Source: JANOGU01 sp031406135
Lineage (GTDB): Bacteria > Pseudomonadota > Alphaproteobacteria > Rhodobacterales > Rhodobacteraceae
Length of the DNA stretch: 10,780 bases
Direction: 5' to 3'
NCBI GenBank assembly: GCA_031406135.1
Contig: JANOGU010000003.1
Location: 1-10,780, forward strand
Shown here piece after piece: positions 1 through 7,077 of this stretch. Position numbers and translations under genes: made by a program. Numbering within the stretch: the first letter of the stretch is position 1; every line of letters starts with the position of its first letter. The notes under the pieces were generated by a model that was not told where the DNA came from, did not search any database, and saw only the letters and a list, made by a program, of their open reading frames with translations.

Positions 1-2
1 GA

Positions 3-131
3 TACCTCGCAAGGTCCTACTTCCGCACCGGCTTCACCTTCCTGCGCAACCGGCTCCGATCCAACCACCCCGAAACCCTGGCCGAGTGGATCAACCTCCC
101 GAAAACACTCGGCAAACAGAGAGTCGTGTAG
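3..131 (+). CDS. C-terminal fragment of an unrecognised protein, cut by the window edge
   Basis: An open frame enters from the left edge and runs 42 codons to a TAG stop at 129-131. Almost every third codon position is G or C, as in the real genes here, so I believe this frame over the other two. The end of the protein is rich in Arg, Phe and Leu (it contains FTFLRNRLRSNHPETLAEW) and finishes in a short basic tail. No motif is complete enough to name a family. The basic, aromatic tail and the palindromic spacer that follows would suit the end of a transposase, but that is a guess. It points away from the left edge, is followed by about 96 bases without a gene, and ends tail-to-tail with efp. 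Confidence 0.5.
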   Translation, partial: YLARSYFRTGFTFLRNRLRSNHPETLAEWINLPKTLGKQRVV

Positions 132-186
132 TGTGAACAAATGCTGAATCGGACCTCGCAACCCCTTGGGATTGCTCAAGGAGCAG

Positions 187-207
187 AATGTCCCACCGTG
201 GGACATT
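187..207. terminator. Perfect inverted repeat between the left-edge gene and efp; possible bidirectional terminator
   Basis: The arms aatgtcccac (187-196) and gtgggacatt (198-207) are exact reverse complements around one base, which folds in practice as 9 bp with a 3-base loop. Two further T residues follow on the plus strand, giving a short TTTT run, and the minus strand has no comparable T run after the stem. It lies 20 bases past the efp stop and 55 bases past the left-edge stop, between convergent genes, so a terminator is the simplest reading. A protein-binding palindrome or part of a mobile element end is also possible. Confidence 0.45.
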
Positions 208-227
208 TTCGTCCGGCGGCGAAAAGC

Positions 228-794
228 TCAGTCCTTGGCCCGCTCGACGTAAGAATTGTCCTCGGTGTTGATGACGATCCGCGTCCCCGTCCCGATATGC
301 GGCGGCACCAGCACGCGCAGGCCATTGTTGGTCATCGCCGGCTTGTACGAGGACGAGGCGGTCTGCCCCTTCACCACCGGCTCGGTCTCGGTGATCTCGA
401 CGGTGATCTTCTGCGGATACTCGATGCCGATGGCCATTTCGTCGTGGATCTTGAGGTAGACCCGCATCCCCTCCTGCAGGTAGACCTTGCCGTCTCCGAC
501 CATGTCGGCGCTGACCGTGATCTGGTCGTAGGAGATCGGCTCCATGAAGTGGTAGCCCTCGCCATCCTCGTAGAGGTAGTCGTATGCCCGCTCGTCCACC
601 GTCGCCTTTTCCACCTGGTCGGTGGTCTTCCAGCGCTCCGAGACCTTCACCCCGTCGGAGATGCGGCGCATGCTGACCGAGGTGGTGGGGGTGCCCTTGC
701 CGGGGTGGAAGTTCTCGGCGGTCAGGACGACACAAAGGCGGCCGTCCATGTCGACGATATTGCCCTTGCGGAGCGAGGAGGCGATGACTTTCAA
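228..794 (-). CDS. efp: Translation elongation factor P
   Basis: EF-P binds ribosomes stalled at proline runs and promotes peptide bond formation. The 188-residue product has the standard family length and order: an N-terminal KOW-like domain with the HPGKG loop, a middle OB domain, and a C-terminal OB domain ending in GTGTRIVINTEDNSYVER. Lys33, between two glycines, is the residue expected to carry beta-lysine, and the gene for the modifying ligase diverges from the next position. The start is assigned to TTG at 792-794: it gives MKVIASSLRKG, the N-terminus typical of relatives, and AAGGA lies 8 bases upstream on the minus strand (803-807). No in-frame ATG fits. The frame stays open upstream as far as 1088, but that part is antisense to epmA and not EF-P-like. 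Identification is very firm; the TTG start is likely. Confidence 0.95.
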   Translation of the reverse strand: MKVIASSLRKGNIVDMDGRLCVVLTAENFHPGKGTPTTSVSMRRISDGVKVSERWKTTDQVEKATVDERAYDYLYEDGEGYHFMEPISYDQITVSADMVGDGKVYLQEGMRVYLKIHDEMAIGIEYPQKITVEITETEPVVKGQTASSSYKPAMTNNGLRVLVPPHIGTGTRIVINTEDNSYVERAKD

Positions 795-891
795 AGGTCT
801 GATCCTTGCGAAACCTGGAGGCGGCCGGTAGAGGGCCGCGTCGCGCGACCCCCTAGCGCAAACCGCGCGCCCGCGCCAGACGGAAGCCGAG
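795..891. promoter_or_regulatory. Divergent efp/epmA intergenic region with the ribosome binding sites of both genes
   Basis: The 97 bases must hold the start signals of both genes unless either is read from further away. The efp Shine-Dalgarno reads AAGGA on the minus strand at 803-807 and decides the TTG start. epmA has GGAAG about 5 bases before its ATG. I see no convincing -35/-10 pair in either direction, which is not unusual for GC-rich alphaproteobacterial promoters. The shared space would allow coordinated control of factor and modifier, but no operator is visible. Confidence 0.5.
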
Positions 892-1920
892 ATGCCCCAG
901 ACCCCCTGGTGGGACCGCGACCGCCACGCCGACCGGCGCGGGCTGCTGCTTGAACGCAACCGGCTCAAGGCGGCGCTGCGGGCCTGGTTCGGGGCGCAGG
1001 GCTTTGTCGAGACCGAGCCGGCGGCGCTGGCGGTCAGTCCCGGCAACGAGGCGCATCTGCATGCCTTTGCCACCGAGGCGATCGGCAATGACGGGACGGC
1101 GCAGCGGCTCTACCTCCACACCTCGCCCGAATTCGCGCTGAAGAAGCTGCTGGCGGCGGGGGAGGCGCGGCTCTTCGCCTTTGCCCCGGTCTGGCGCAAC
1201 CGCGAGCGGGGGGCGCTGCACAGCCCCGAGTTCACGATGCTGGAGTGGTACCGGGCGGAGGAGGACTATTCGGTCCTGATGGCGGATTGCGCGGAGGTGC
1301 TGCGGCTGGCGTCCCCGAGGGGAAGCCTGCGCTTCCGCGACCGGCAGTGCGACGCGACGCTGGCGCCGGAGCGGGTGTCGGTGGCGGAGGCAGTGGCGCG
1401 TCATGCGGGGTTCGATCTGCTGGCCACACTGGAAGCCGACGGCACGCCGCAGCCGGAGCGGCTGCGGGCGGCGCTGGCGGGGTGCGGCGTCGCGGTGGCC
1501 GAGGGAGATACCTGGCCGGACATGTTCTCGCGACTTCTGGCCGAGAAGATCGAGCCGCATCTGGGGCTGGGCCGGGCCACGATCCTGGACCGCTACCCGG
1601 CCTGCGAGGCGGCCTTGGCGCGGCGTTGCGCCGACGACCCGCGGGTGGCGGAACGGTTCGAGCTTTATGCCTGCGGGGTGGAACTGGCCAACGGGTTTGG
1701 CGAGCTGACCGATGCCGGCGAGCAGCGGCGGCGGTTCGAGGTGGAAATGGCGGAGAAGGCGCGGGTCTATGGCGAGAGCTACCCCATCGACGAGGGGTTC
1801 CTCGCCGCGCTGGCCATGATGCCGCCGGCCAGCGGCATCGCGCTGGGGTTCGACCGGCTGGTGATGCTGGCGACCGGGGCGCCGCACATCGATCTGGTGC
1901 GCTGGACGCCGGTGCCCTAG
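892..1920 (+). CDS. epmA: EF-P lysine ligase EpmA (GenX/PoxA/YjeA)
   Basis: EpmA is a paralogue of the catalytic domain of class II lysyl-tRNA synthetase that attaches (R)-beta-lysine to the conserved lysine of EF-P instead of charging tRNA. The 342 residues lack the N-terminal anticodon-binding domain of LysRS, as expected for EpmA. Visible signatures are TSPEFALKKLLAAG (77-90), class II motif 2 as WRNRERGALHSPEFTMLEWY (101-120), the late block YACGVELANGFGEL (259-272), and motif 3 GIALGFDRLVMLATG (315-329). A GGAAG ribosome site precedes the ATG. It diverges from efp, its substrate gene, which supports the role. The EpmB aminomutase gene that provides beta-lysine is not in this window. The stop TAG (1918-1920) overlaps the stop of the convergent PHP gene. 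Confidence 0.95.
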   Translation: MPQTPWWDRDRHADRRGLLLERNRLKAALRAWFGAQGFVETEPAALAVSPGNEAHLHAFATEAIGNDGTAQRLYLHTSPEFALKKLLAAGEARLFAFAPVWRNRERGALHSPEFTMLEWYRAEEDYSVLMADCAEVLRLASPRGSLRFRDRQCDATLAPERVSVAEAVARHAGFDLLATLEADGTPQPERLRAALAGCGVAVAEGDTWPDMFSRLLAEKIEPHLGLGRATILDRYPACEAALARRCADDPRVAERFELYACGVELANGFGELTDAGEQRRRFEVEMAEKARVYGESYPIDEGFLAALAMMPPASGIALGFDRLVMLATGAPHIDLVRWTPVP

Positions 1921-2837
1921 CGATACACCGGGTTCGACCAGGCCCGCCGCCCGGCGGCATCGACCACGGTGACGCGCACGAAGGGCGAGCCCTTGAGCCG
2001 CCGGATGGGTACCGTGGCCCGGGTCATCGAGGCGCCGTGGACAACCGCGGAGGCGGTTCCGGCGCCCTGGGCGATGATGCTGACGCAGGCCGAACAGTCC
2101 ACGCGCACCTCGTCGCCCACCACCTCGACGTCGCGCAGGTCAGGCCCCTGCGACGAATAGAAATCCCCGGCCTTCAGCGCCGCGAGCAGCGCCTCGGGCG
2201 CGTTCTCCTCGGCCCGCACCATGACCCAGCCGCCAAAGTGGTCGGGCTCGGTGAAATGGGCGTCGTCGGTGGCGATGAGGTTGATCTTCCGGCCCTCGGC
2301 CAGCAGGAGATCGGCGATCGCGGCACCGTCGCCACGGTCGCAGCCCACCGCGCAGCCGTGGTTGTAGATCTCCACGGCGTGGGCGGCGGCGACGGAGCGG
2401 GCATCGGCCAGCGTCAGCCCCGACCATTGCGGATGGGCGATGGCCACGAAGGCGCCGGCCTCAACGGCGCGGGCGGCGAGGTCCGGGCCGCTTTCGCGGT
2501 CGTCGGCCGGGAGGCGGTCGGACAGGTGCGGAGGGGCGAAGTCGTCGGGAAGCCCCACGGCGAGGATGTGCCAGCGCTCGCCGCGCTGCATGGCGCCGGC
2601 GTGGATTTCAGCGCCTAGGATCGTGGTGAAGCTGTTCGACCGGAACGGCCGGGTATCGACGATGGAAAAGCCGTAGCGGCCGACGAAATGGTCAGTGAGC
2701 GCGAGGAAGTCGTATCCCTGGTCGCGGTAGCGGCGGCAAACCTCTTCCGGTGTGAGGATGCCGTCGGAACGGTCGGAATGGGTGTGCAGGTTGCCGCGCC
2801 AGAAGCGGCCGGGAGCGGTGAAGGCGGCGGGACGCAT
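1917..2837 (-). CDS. PHP-domain metal-dependent phosphoesterase
   Basis: The PHP fold is a metal-dependent phosphoesterase barrel found in polymerase exonucleases, histidinol phosphatase and many small-molecule phosphatases. The 306-residue product shows the ordered metal-ligand motifs: NLHTHSDRSDG (16-26, His18 and His20), ALTDH (46-50), GAEIHA (75-80), IAHPQWSG (133-140), EIYNHGC (156-162) and ATDDAHF (189-195). This is a complete active-site set, so it should be catalytically competent. About 90 further residues form a beta-rich tail of unknown role with a CSAC pair at 248-251. There is no signal peptide, so it is likely cytoplasmic. The start is the ATG at 2837 with a GGGG stretch a few bases upstream. 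The substrate cannot be told from sequence, and the gene stands alone, converging on epmA with overlapping stop codons. Confidence 0.9.
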   Translation of the reverse strand: MRPAAFTAPGRFWRGNLHTHSDRSDGILTPEEVCRRYRDQGYDFLALTDHFVGRYGFSIVDTRPFRSNSFTTILGAEIHAGAMQRGERWHILAVGLPDDFAPPHLSDRLPADDRESGPDLAARAVEAGAFVAIAHPQWSGLTLADARSVAAAHAVEIYNHGCAVGCDRGDGAAIADLLLAEGRKINLIATDDAHFTEPDHFGGWVMVRAEENAPEALLAALKAGDFYSSQGPDLRDVEVVGDEVRVDCSACVSIIAQGAGTASAVVHGASMTRATVPIRRLKGSPFVRVTVVDAAGRRAWSNPVYR

Positions 2838-2964
2838 CTGGGACCCCGTATTCGGTTTCCGACCTGTCTAGGCGGTCGGAGGCACAAGGACCACCGGTCG
2901 GTCGGCGATTTTTTGACGGATTTTTACCAACGCGTCGCGCCACGGCTGTGGCAGCATCCTCATT

Positions 2965-2982
2965 GCCGCACGCATTTGCGGC
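2965..2982 (+). promoter_or_regulatory. Small hairpin in the leader of the CHAP gene
   Basis: GCCGCA (2965-2970) and TGCGGC (2977-2982) form a perfect 6-bp stem around a 6-base loop, 28 bases before the ATG at 3011. It lies in the 173-base gap between the divergent PHP and CHAP genes. It has no T tract. It could be an operator or a leader structure, or chance in GC-rich DNA. Confidence 0.2.
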
Positions 2983-3010
2983 CTAACACAATCACCAGAG
3001 GGAATTTTCC

Positions 3011-3775
3011 ATGGCCTATCCGGGACGCATCATCAAATCTGGCGAGACCAACCGCACCGTCGTATCCAGCATTGAGCGGCGGCTGGATCGGCTTGGGTTC
3101 AACGTCGGCGCGCGCGACGGGGCGTTCGACGCCGCGCTACGCAACGCCGTCCGGATCTTTCAGACCCGCGGCACCGACCGCGAAGGGCGACCGCTGCACG
3201 TTGACGGCGAGGTCGGGCCGATGACCTGGGGCGCGTTGTTTCCCGACGATGCCATCCCGGTGCCCGCCGCCATATCGGGCGGGGCGCTGGCCCGCCGCGC
3301 GCTGGCCAAGGCGGTCGGCGAGATCGGGGTGATGGAGGATCCAGACCGTCCCAATCGCGGACCGAAGGTGGATGAGTACCAGTTCACCGCAGGCCTGTCG
3401 TCCAGCGGGCAGTTCTGGTGCATGGCCTTCGTGTTCTGGTGCTTCGAGAAGGCGGCAGCGGACAGCGGCTTGGCCAACACCTTCCCGAAGACGGCGCACT
3501 GTCTGACCGCCTGGAACCGCAGCACGTCGATGCGGATCAGCCGGACACAGGCACTGGCTGATCCGGCGCTGGTCACGCCGGGTTCGGTGTTCATCATCGA
3601 CTGGGGCAACGGCAACGGCCACACGGGGTTCGTGGAATCGGTGCGCAACGGGGCACTGGTGACGGTGGAGGGCAACTCCAACACCAACGGCAGCGCCAAC
3701 GGCATCGGCGTGTTCCGCGTCACCCGACGCAACGTCGCCAATTCCGAGATCCGCGGCTTCATCCGGGTGCCGTGA
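3011..3775 (+). CDS. Peptidoglycan-binding and CHAP-domain cell-wall hydrolase-like protein
   Basis: The 254-residue product is predicted to bind and cleave peptidoglycan peptides. Residues 15-77 form a PG_binding_1-type module (repeat-like helices, then DGEVGPMTWGALF at 65-77). Residues 95-250 match a CHAP amidase/endopeptidase: the catalytic Cys is expected at 137 in FWCMAFVFW, the His at 204 in GNGHTGFVES, and the polar third residue near Glu220 in VEGNSN. No signal peptide or membrane segment is visible, so if it acts on the wall it needs another export route or holin-type release, as phage endolysins do. No phage genes surround it. AGAGGGA sits 7 bases before the ATG, a good ribosome site. 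It converges on phnN with a 19-base gap. The domain call is firm; the biological role is open. Confidence 0.85.
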   Translation: MAYPGRIIKSGETNRTVVSSIERRLDRLGFNVGARDGAFDAALRNAVRIFQTRGTDREGRPLHVDGEVGPMTWGALFPDDAIPVPAAISGGALARRALAKAVGEIGVMEDPDRPNRGPKVDEYQFTAGLSSSGQFWCMAFVFWCFEKAAADSGLANTFPKTAHCLTAWNRSTSMRISRTQALADPALVTPGSVFIIDWGNGNGHTGFVESVRNGALVTVEGNSNTNGSANGIGVFRVTRRNVANSEIRGFIRVP

Positions 3776-3794
3776 CCGGGTTCCCGGCCGGGTG
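3776..3794. terminator. GC-rich overlapping palindromes between convergent CHAP and phnN genes
   Basis: CCGGG (3776-3780) and CCCGG (3783-3787) pair around two bases, and cccggccggg (3783-3792) is itself palindromic. The position between two convergent stops suggests a bidirectional transcription end, but no T run follows on either strand, so this is weak. Confidence 0.25.
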
Positions 3795-4337
3795 CTACAG
3801 CCTTTCCGGCTGAAGCGCGGCGAGGAAGGCGGTGACGGCGTCGTCGAGAGTTCCGGCGTTCTCCACCACCTTGACGTCAATCCAGGGCGGGATGTCATAG
3901 ACGGTGCGCGCCAGCCGCCGGGCGATGTCGGCCTTGCCCTCGCGGCCGCGGGCGGCCAGCCGCTCGGCCAGGATCGGCACCGGGGCGGTGACATGGATCA
4001 CGGTCAGGCCGGGAAAGGCCGCCCAGGCCTCGCCCAGCATGGCGCGGGAGCCGTTGAAGATGACGTCGCGGCCCTCGTGCAACGCGGATTCGGCGCTGGC
4101 GGGGATGGCGTAGCGCAGGCCGTGCGCCTCCCAGGTCAGCAGGAAGGCGCCGATCGCCAGCCTGGTGTCGAACACGGGGTCGGTGACGCCCTCGAATGGC
4201 TCGCCGCCGGCCTCGGCCGGCCGGGTGACGACGCGGCGGACCACGTGGAGGTCGCGCCGCCGGGCGGCGGCGGCGGCGATCAGCGTGTCCTTGCCCGCCC
4301 CGGAGGGACCGACGACGGCGAAGACCCGGCCCGGCAT
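3795..4337 (-). CDS. phnN: Ribose 1,5-bisphosphate phosphokinase PhnN
   Basis: PhnN phosphorylates ribose 1,5-bisphosphate to PRPP, the last step linking phosphonate (C-P lyase) breakdown to nucleotide metabolism. The 180 residues match the usual size. They belong to the guanylate-kinase-like P-loop group: Walker A GPSGAGKDT at 10-18, RRVVTRP at 34-40 (the guanylate-kinase-like substrate loop), GLRYAIP at 73-79, and NGSR at 95-98. The Asp after the P-loop lysine is typical of PhnN, where guanylate kinase has Ser/Thr. It follows corA by 10 bases on the same strand, and its GAGGGGGGA ribosome site overlaps the corA stop, so the two are probably co-transcribed. No other phn gene is in the window, so it is separated from any C-P lyase operon, at least on this side. 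Confidence 0.87.
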   Translation of the reverse strand: MPGRVFAVVGPSGAGKDTLIAAAAARRRDLHVVRRVVTRPAEAGGEPFEGVTDPVFDTRLAIGAFLLTWEAHGLRYAIPASAESALHEGRDVIFNGSRAMLGEAWAAFPGLTVIHVTAPVPILAERLAARGREGKADIARRLARTVYDIPPWIDVKVVENAGTLDDAVTAFLAALQPERL

Positions 4338-4347
4338 GTGTCCCCCC

Positions 4348-5307
4348 TCAGAGCCACTTCTTCCAGCGGAAGAAGATGTAGGTGCCGAGCGCCGCGGCCA
4401 GCATCATGCCGAGCGACATCGGATAGCCCCAGGCCTGAACCAGTTCCGGCATCACCCTGAAGTTCATGCCGTAGATCGAGGCGATCAGCGTCGGCGGCAG
4501 GAACAGCGCGGCCACGACCGAGACGATGCGGATGGTCTGGTTCTGGTCGAGGTTGATCATGCCCAGCGTGGCGTCGGTGGCCAGCGCCACACGGTTGGCG
4601 ACAAAGTCGGCGTGGACCTCCAGCGCCTGGATGTCGCGCGTCAGGCCCTTGACCATCGGCAGCAGCGTATCGCCCCGGTAGGCTTCGTGCAGGGTCTGGC
4701 CGAAGTAGCTGAGCGCGCGTTCCAGCGTCAGAAGCCCGAAGCGCACGCGGCTGATGTGCTCGCCCTCGCGCCCGATCTTCTGCAGCGCCGCGCGCAGTTC
4801 GCGCGACTGCATCGCTGCGGTCTCGGCGTAGACCTCGTGCGCCACGTCGTCCAGCACCCGCCCGCTGCCCTCGAGGTGGTCGGCGAGGCGGCCGATGATT
4901 TCCTCCATCATGCTGAGGAACATCCGGTCCGGATCGACGCAGCCGGGGCCGACCTTGTCGGCGCGGCCGGGGTAGGTCTCGAACGGGCGCGGGGTGTGGT
5001 GGCGGACGGTCACCATCTGCGTCGGCGTCAGGATGAAGGTGACCGGCAGGTTGACCCGGTCGCCCGGCGCGTCGTGGCCGGGGAGCACGACGGTCATGTA
5101 GTCGGTGCGGTCCTCGCGGTAGAGGCGGTTGGAGATCTCGATCTCTTCCATGTCCTCCAGCGTGGGCACGTCGGCGCCCAGCGCCTTGACCGCCGCCTCC
5201 TCGGCCGGGTCCGGGCGCAAGAGGTCGATCCAGCCGGCCTGCGTCAGCGGCGCCCCCGGCGCCAGCTTCTCCAGCCGCTGCCCGACCACCCGATATGCGA
5301 AGAGCAT
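4348..5307 (-). CDS. corA: CorA-family magnesium/divalent cation transporter
   Basis: CorA proteins form homopentameric inner-membrane channels for Mg2+ (and Co2+/Ni2+). The 319-residue product has the family size and plan: a large cytoplasmic N-terminal domain with long helices (about 125-255), then two membrane segments at about 259-278 and 296-313. They are joined by the signature loop YGMNF (279-283) followed by MPEL, which is the ion selectivity filter, and the protein ends in the basic tail RWKKWL. All key residues are present. The ATG at 5307 is preceded by a GGGGG stretch. It is the first gene of a two-gene minus-strand unit with phnN. No M-box-like leader can be claimed in the 146 bases between it and the divergent flavin reductase gene. 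Confidence 0.94.
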   Translation of the reverse strand: MLFAYRVVGQRLEKLAPGAPLTQAGWIDLLRPDPAEEAAVKALGADVPTLEDMEEIEISNRLYREDRTDYMTVVLPGHDAPGDRVNLPVTFILTPTQMVTVRHHTPRPFETYPGRADKVGPGCVDPDRMFLSMMEEIIGRLADHLEGSGRVLDDVAHEVYAETAAMQSRELRAALQKIGREGEHISRVRFGLLTLERALSYFGQTLHEAYRGDTLLPMVKGLTRDIQALEVHADFVANRVALATDATLGMINLDQNQTIRIVSVVAALFLPPTLIASIYGMNFRVMPELVQAWGYPMSLGMMLAAALGTYIFFRWKKWL

Positions 5308-5453
5308 CGCCTGACCCCCGTCTGTGCCGGATCCTTGCCCGGGTCTATCCTGTGCCCGGCCGGGGGTGAAGCCGGATGTGACCTGCGGTCCGGCATCGCC
5401 CTTGACGCGCCGCGCGCTATGTCGAAGGACGGCGGCAGGAGCGGAGGGGCATC

Positions 5454-5966
5454 TTGGACGGCAGCAAGCAGGGCGCCAGCTTCGTTCCCGGCCCGGACAC
5501 CGACCGCGCCTTGCGCGACGCTTTGGGGCGGTTCGCCACCGGCGTGGCGCTGGTCACCGCGCAGGGGCCGCACGGCCCCGTGGGCTTTACCGCCAACAGC
5601 TTCGCCGCGCTGTCGCTCGACCCGCCGCTGGTGCTGTGGTCGCTGGCGAAGCACGCGCAGCGACACGGCATCTTCACCCGCGCCACGCATTTCGCGATCC
5701 ACGTGCTTCGCGCCGAGCAGATCGGCCTGATCCGGGCGTTCCATCGCGGCGGTCCGGGGTTTGACGGGGTGCCGCACCGCCTGTCGGCCGAGGGCATGCC
5801 GGTTCTGGACGACACCCTGGCCCGGTTCGAATGCGCCCGCCACGCGCTGTTCGATGGCGGCGACCACACGGTGGTGGTCGGGCGCGTGCTGCGGGCGGCG
5901 TCGGGCCAGGGCGCGCCGCTGGTGTTCAGCGCCGGCCGCTACGGGACCTTCGCCGAGTCGCCGTGA
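5454..5966 (+). CDS. Flavin reductase family protein (FMN-binding split barrel)
   Basis: This family (HpaC/RutF-like) uses NAD(P)H to reduce FMN or FAD, often for a partner monooxygenase. The 170-residue product has the family landmarks: RFATGVALVTA (26-36), GFTANSFAALSLDPPLVLWSL (44-64, the flavin-binding stretch), FAIHVL (80-85), and GDHTVVVGRV (136-145). The start is placed at TTG 5454-5456 because GGAGGGG lies just upstream with suitable spacing, and the next in-frame Met would remove conserved sequence. No monooxygenase gene is adjacent, so the partner and physiological substrate are unknown. It is divergent from corA, with 146 bases between. It ends 19 bases from the convergent DUF2059-like gene. 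Confidence 0.88.
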   Translation: MDGSKQGASFVPGPDTDRALRDALGRFATGVALVTAQGPHGPVGFTANSFAALSLDPPLVLWSLAKHAQRHGIFTRATHFAIHVLRAEQIGLIRAFHRGGPGFDGVPHRLSAEGMPVLDDTLARFECARHALFDGGDHTVVVGRVLRAASGQGAPLVFSAGRYGTFAESP

Positions 5967-5985
5967 AGCCCGCGCGGCTGCCCGG

Positions 5986-6849
5986 TCAGAGGTCCTGCCC
6001 GGCAAGCTGCCGGCCGGTGGCGAGGCCCAGTTCGTAGGACTGGGCGTTGAACAGGACGTCGAAGGCGGCGAACAGCGCGGCGTTCAGCCGCCGCCCGGCC
6101 GGGCTTTCGGAAAAGTCGATGTAGGCCTGCAAATCCTCGTCGGGCAGGCTGCTGTAGGACAGCGCCAGAAAGGGGTAGAGCCAGGTCTCGGTGTCCGCCC
6201 GGACCTCGGCCTCCTGCGACCAGACATCGGCGAGAATCTGGTCGAGGCTCATGTCCTCGGTTCCCGGGCCGCCGGCCTCGACCAGACCGCGGTAGAAGGC
6301 GAGGTTGGCGTTCAGCGCCCCCTGCACGTTCATCTCGATCAGGTCGTTGGCCTCGCTGAACCGGCGCAGCAGCTCCAGCCGTGGCGCGCGCTCGGCGACC
6401 ATTTCCGCGAACCGCGCCTTGGCCTGGTCCTCGACCGCCTCGTCCAAGAGCGCACGCCGCGCCTCGATCTCCAGCGTCAGCAGGCGCTGGCCGCGTTCGG
6501 TGCCGAAGAAGACCAGGGACGCCGCAACGGTATCGGCGTCCGCCGCCATCGCCCCGGTCAGCGCCGTCTCGAACCGGCGCTGCATGGTCGGCAGGTCGTG
6601 CACCGCCTCGACCGTGCTGCGCCAGGCCGCACCGCCGGTGCCGAGAAAGAGATCGGCGTCGAGCGACAGCGCGTAGTCGATGCCCTCGTCGCGCAGGACC
6701 GCGATGATGCCCGGCACCTGCAGGACATGGACCAGCTCCGCCAGCCGGTCCCCGGCCACCGCAGGCGGGGTTTCGGCCGGCGCGACCGCCGGCACAGCCA
6801 GACCGGCGCAGGCGACGGCGGCCGCCAGGATCAGAGGTCGAAGCATCAT
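5986..6849 (-). CDS. Exported DUF2059-like protein
   Basis: Predicted product of 287 residues. The start is ATG at 6847-6849 because GAGGAG lies 7 bases upstream; the frame continues 17 codons further to 6900 but without signal-peptide character. The N-terminus MMLRPLILAAAVACAGLAV followed by APAE is a classical signal peptide with likely cleavage near residue 25, so the protein is probably periplasmic. The rest is mostly helical and Ala/Leu/Glu rich. Two similar stretches, FFGTERGQRLLTLEIEARRA and FSESPAGRRLNAALFAAFD, resemble the F-xx-S/T-xx-G-R core of DUF2059 and suggest an internal duplication. No catalytic residues can be named and the function is unknown. It stands alone between the flavin reductase gene and tRNA-Ser. 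Confidence 0.7.
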   Translation of the reverse strand: MMLRPLILAAAVACAGLAVPAVAPAETPPAVAGDRLAELVHVLQVPGIIAVLRDEGIDYALSLDADLFLGTGGAAWRSTVEAVHDLPTMQRRFETALTGAMAADADTVAASLVFFGTERGQRLLTLEIEARRALLDEAVEDQAKARFAEMVAERAPRLELLRRFSEANDLIEMNVQGALNANLAFYRGLVEAGGPGTEDMSLDQILADVWSQEAEVRADTETWLYPFLALSYSSLPDEDLQAYIDFSESPAGRRLNAALFAAFDVLFNAQSYELGLATGRQLAGQDL

Positions 6850-6987
6850 GCGCGGTCTCCTCGCTGGCCAAGAGGTATCCCCCCGACGCCCGCTTTCCAA
6901 GGAGCGACGTGCCCCTTCATGGCGGTGCGCGACCCTTGCAACCCTGGCGCCCGCCCGCTAGAGACCCCGGCGACGACCCCCAAGCGC

Positions 6988-7077
<90 letters not shown>

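Noticed and set aside
1245..2618. Long plus-strand open frame across epmA and the PHP gene
   Set aside because: It overlaps two firmly identified genes in another frame or strand, has a Gly/Arg/Ala-rich shadow composition and spans their convergent junction; GC-rich DNA lacks stops.
5308..5453. Promoter with TTGACG near 5402 for the flavin reductase gene
   Set aside because: No -10-like hexamer occurs at 16-18 bases from it; too weak to annotate.
4165..5730. 521-codon plus-strand open frame opposite phnN, corA and the start of the flavin reductase gene
   Set aside because: Antisense to corA, with Arg/His-rich low-complexity composition and no motif; a shadow of real genes.
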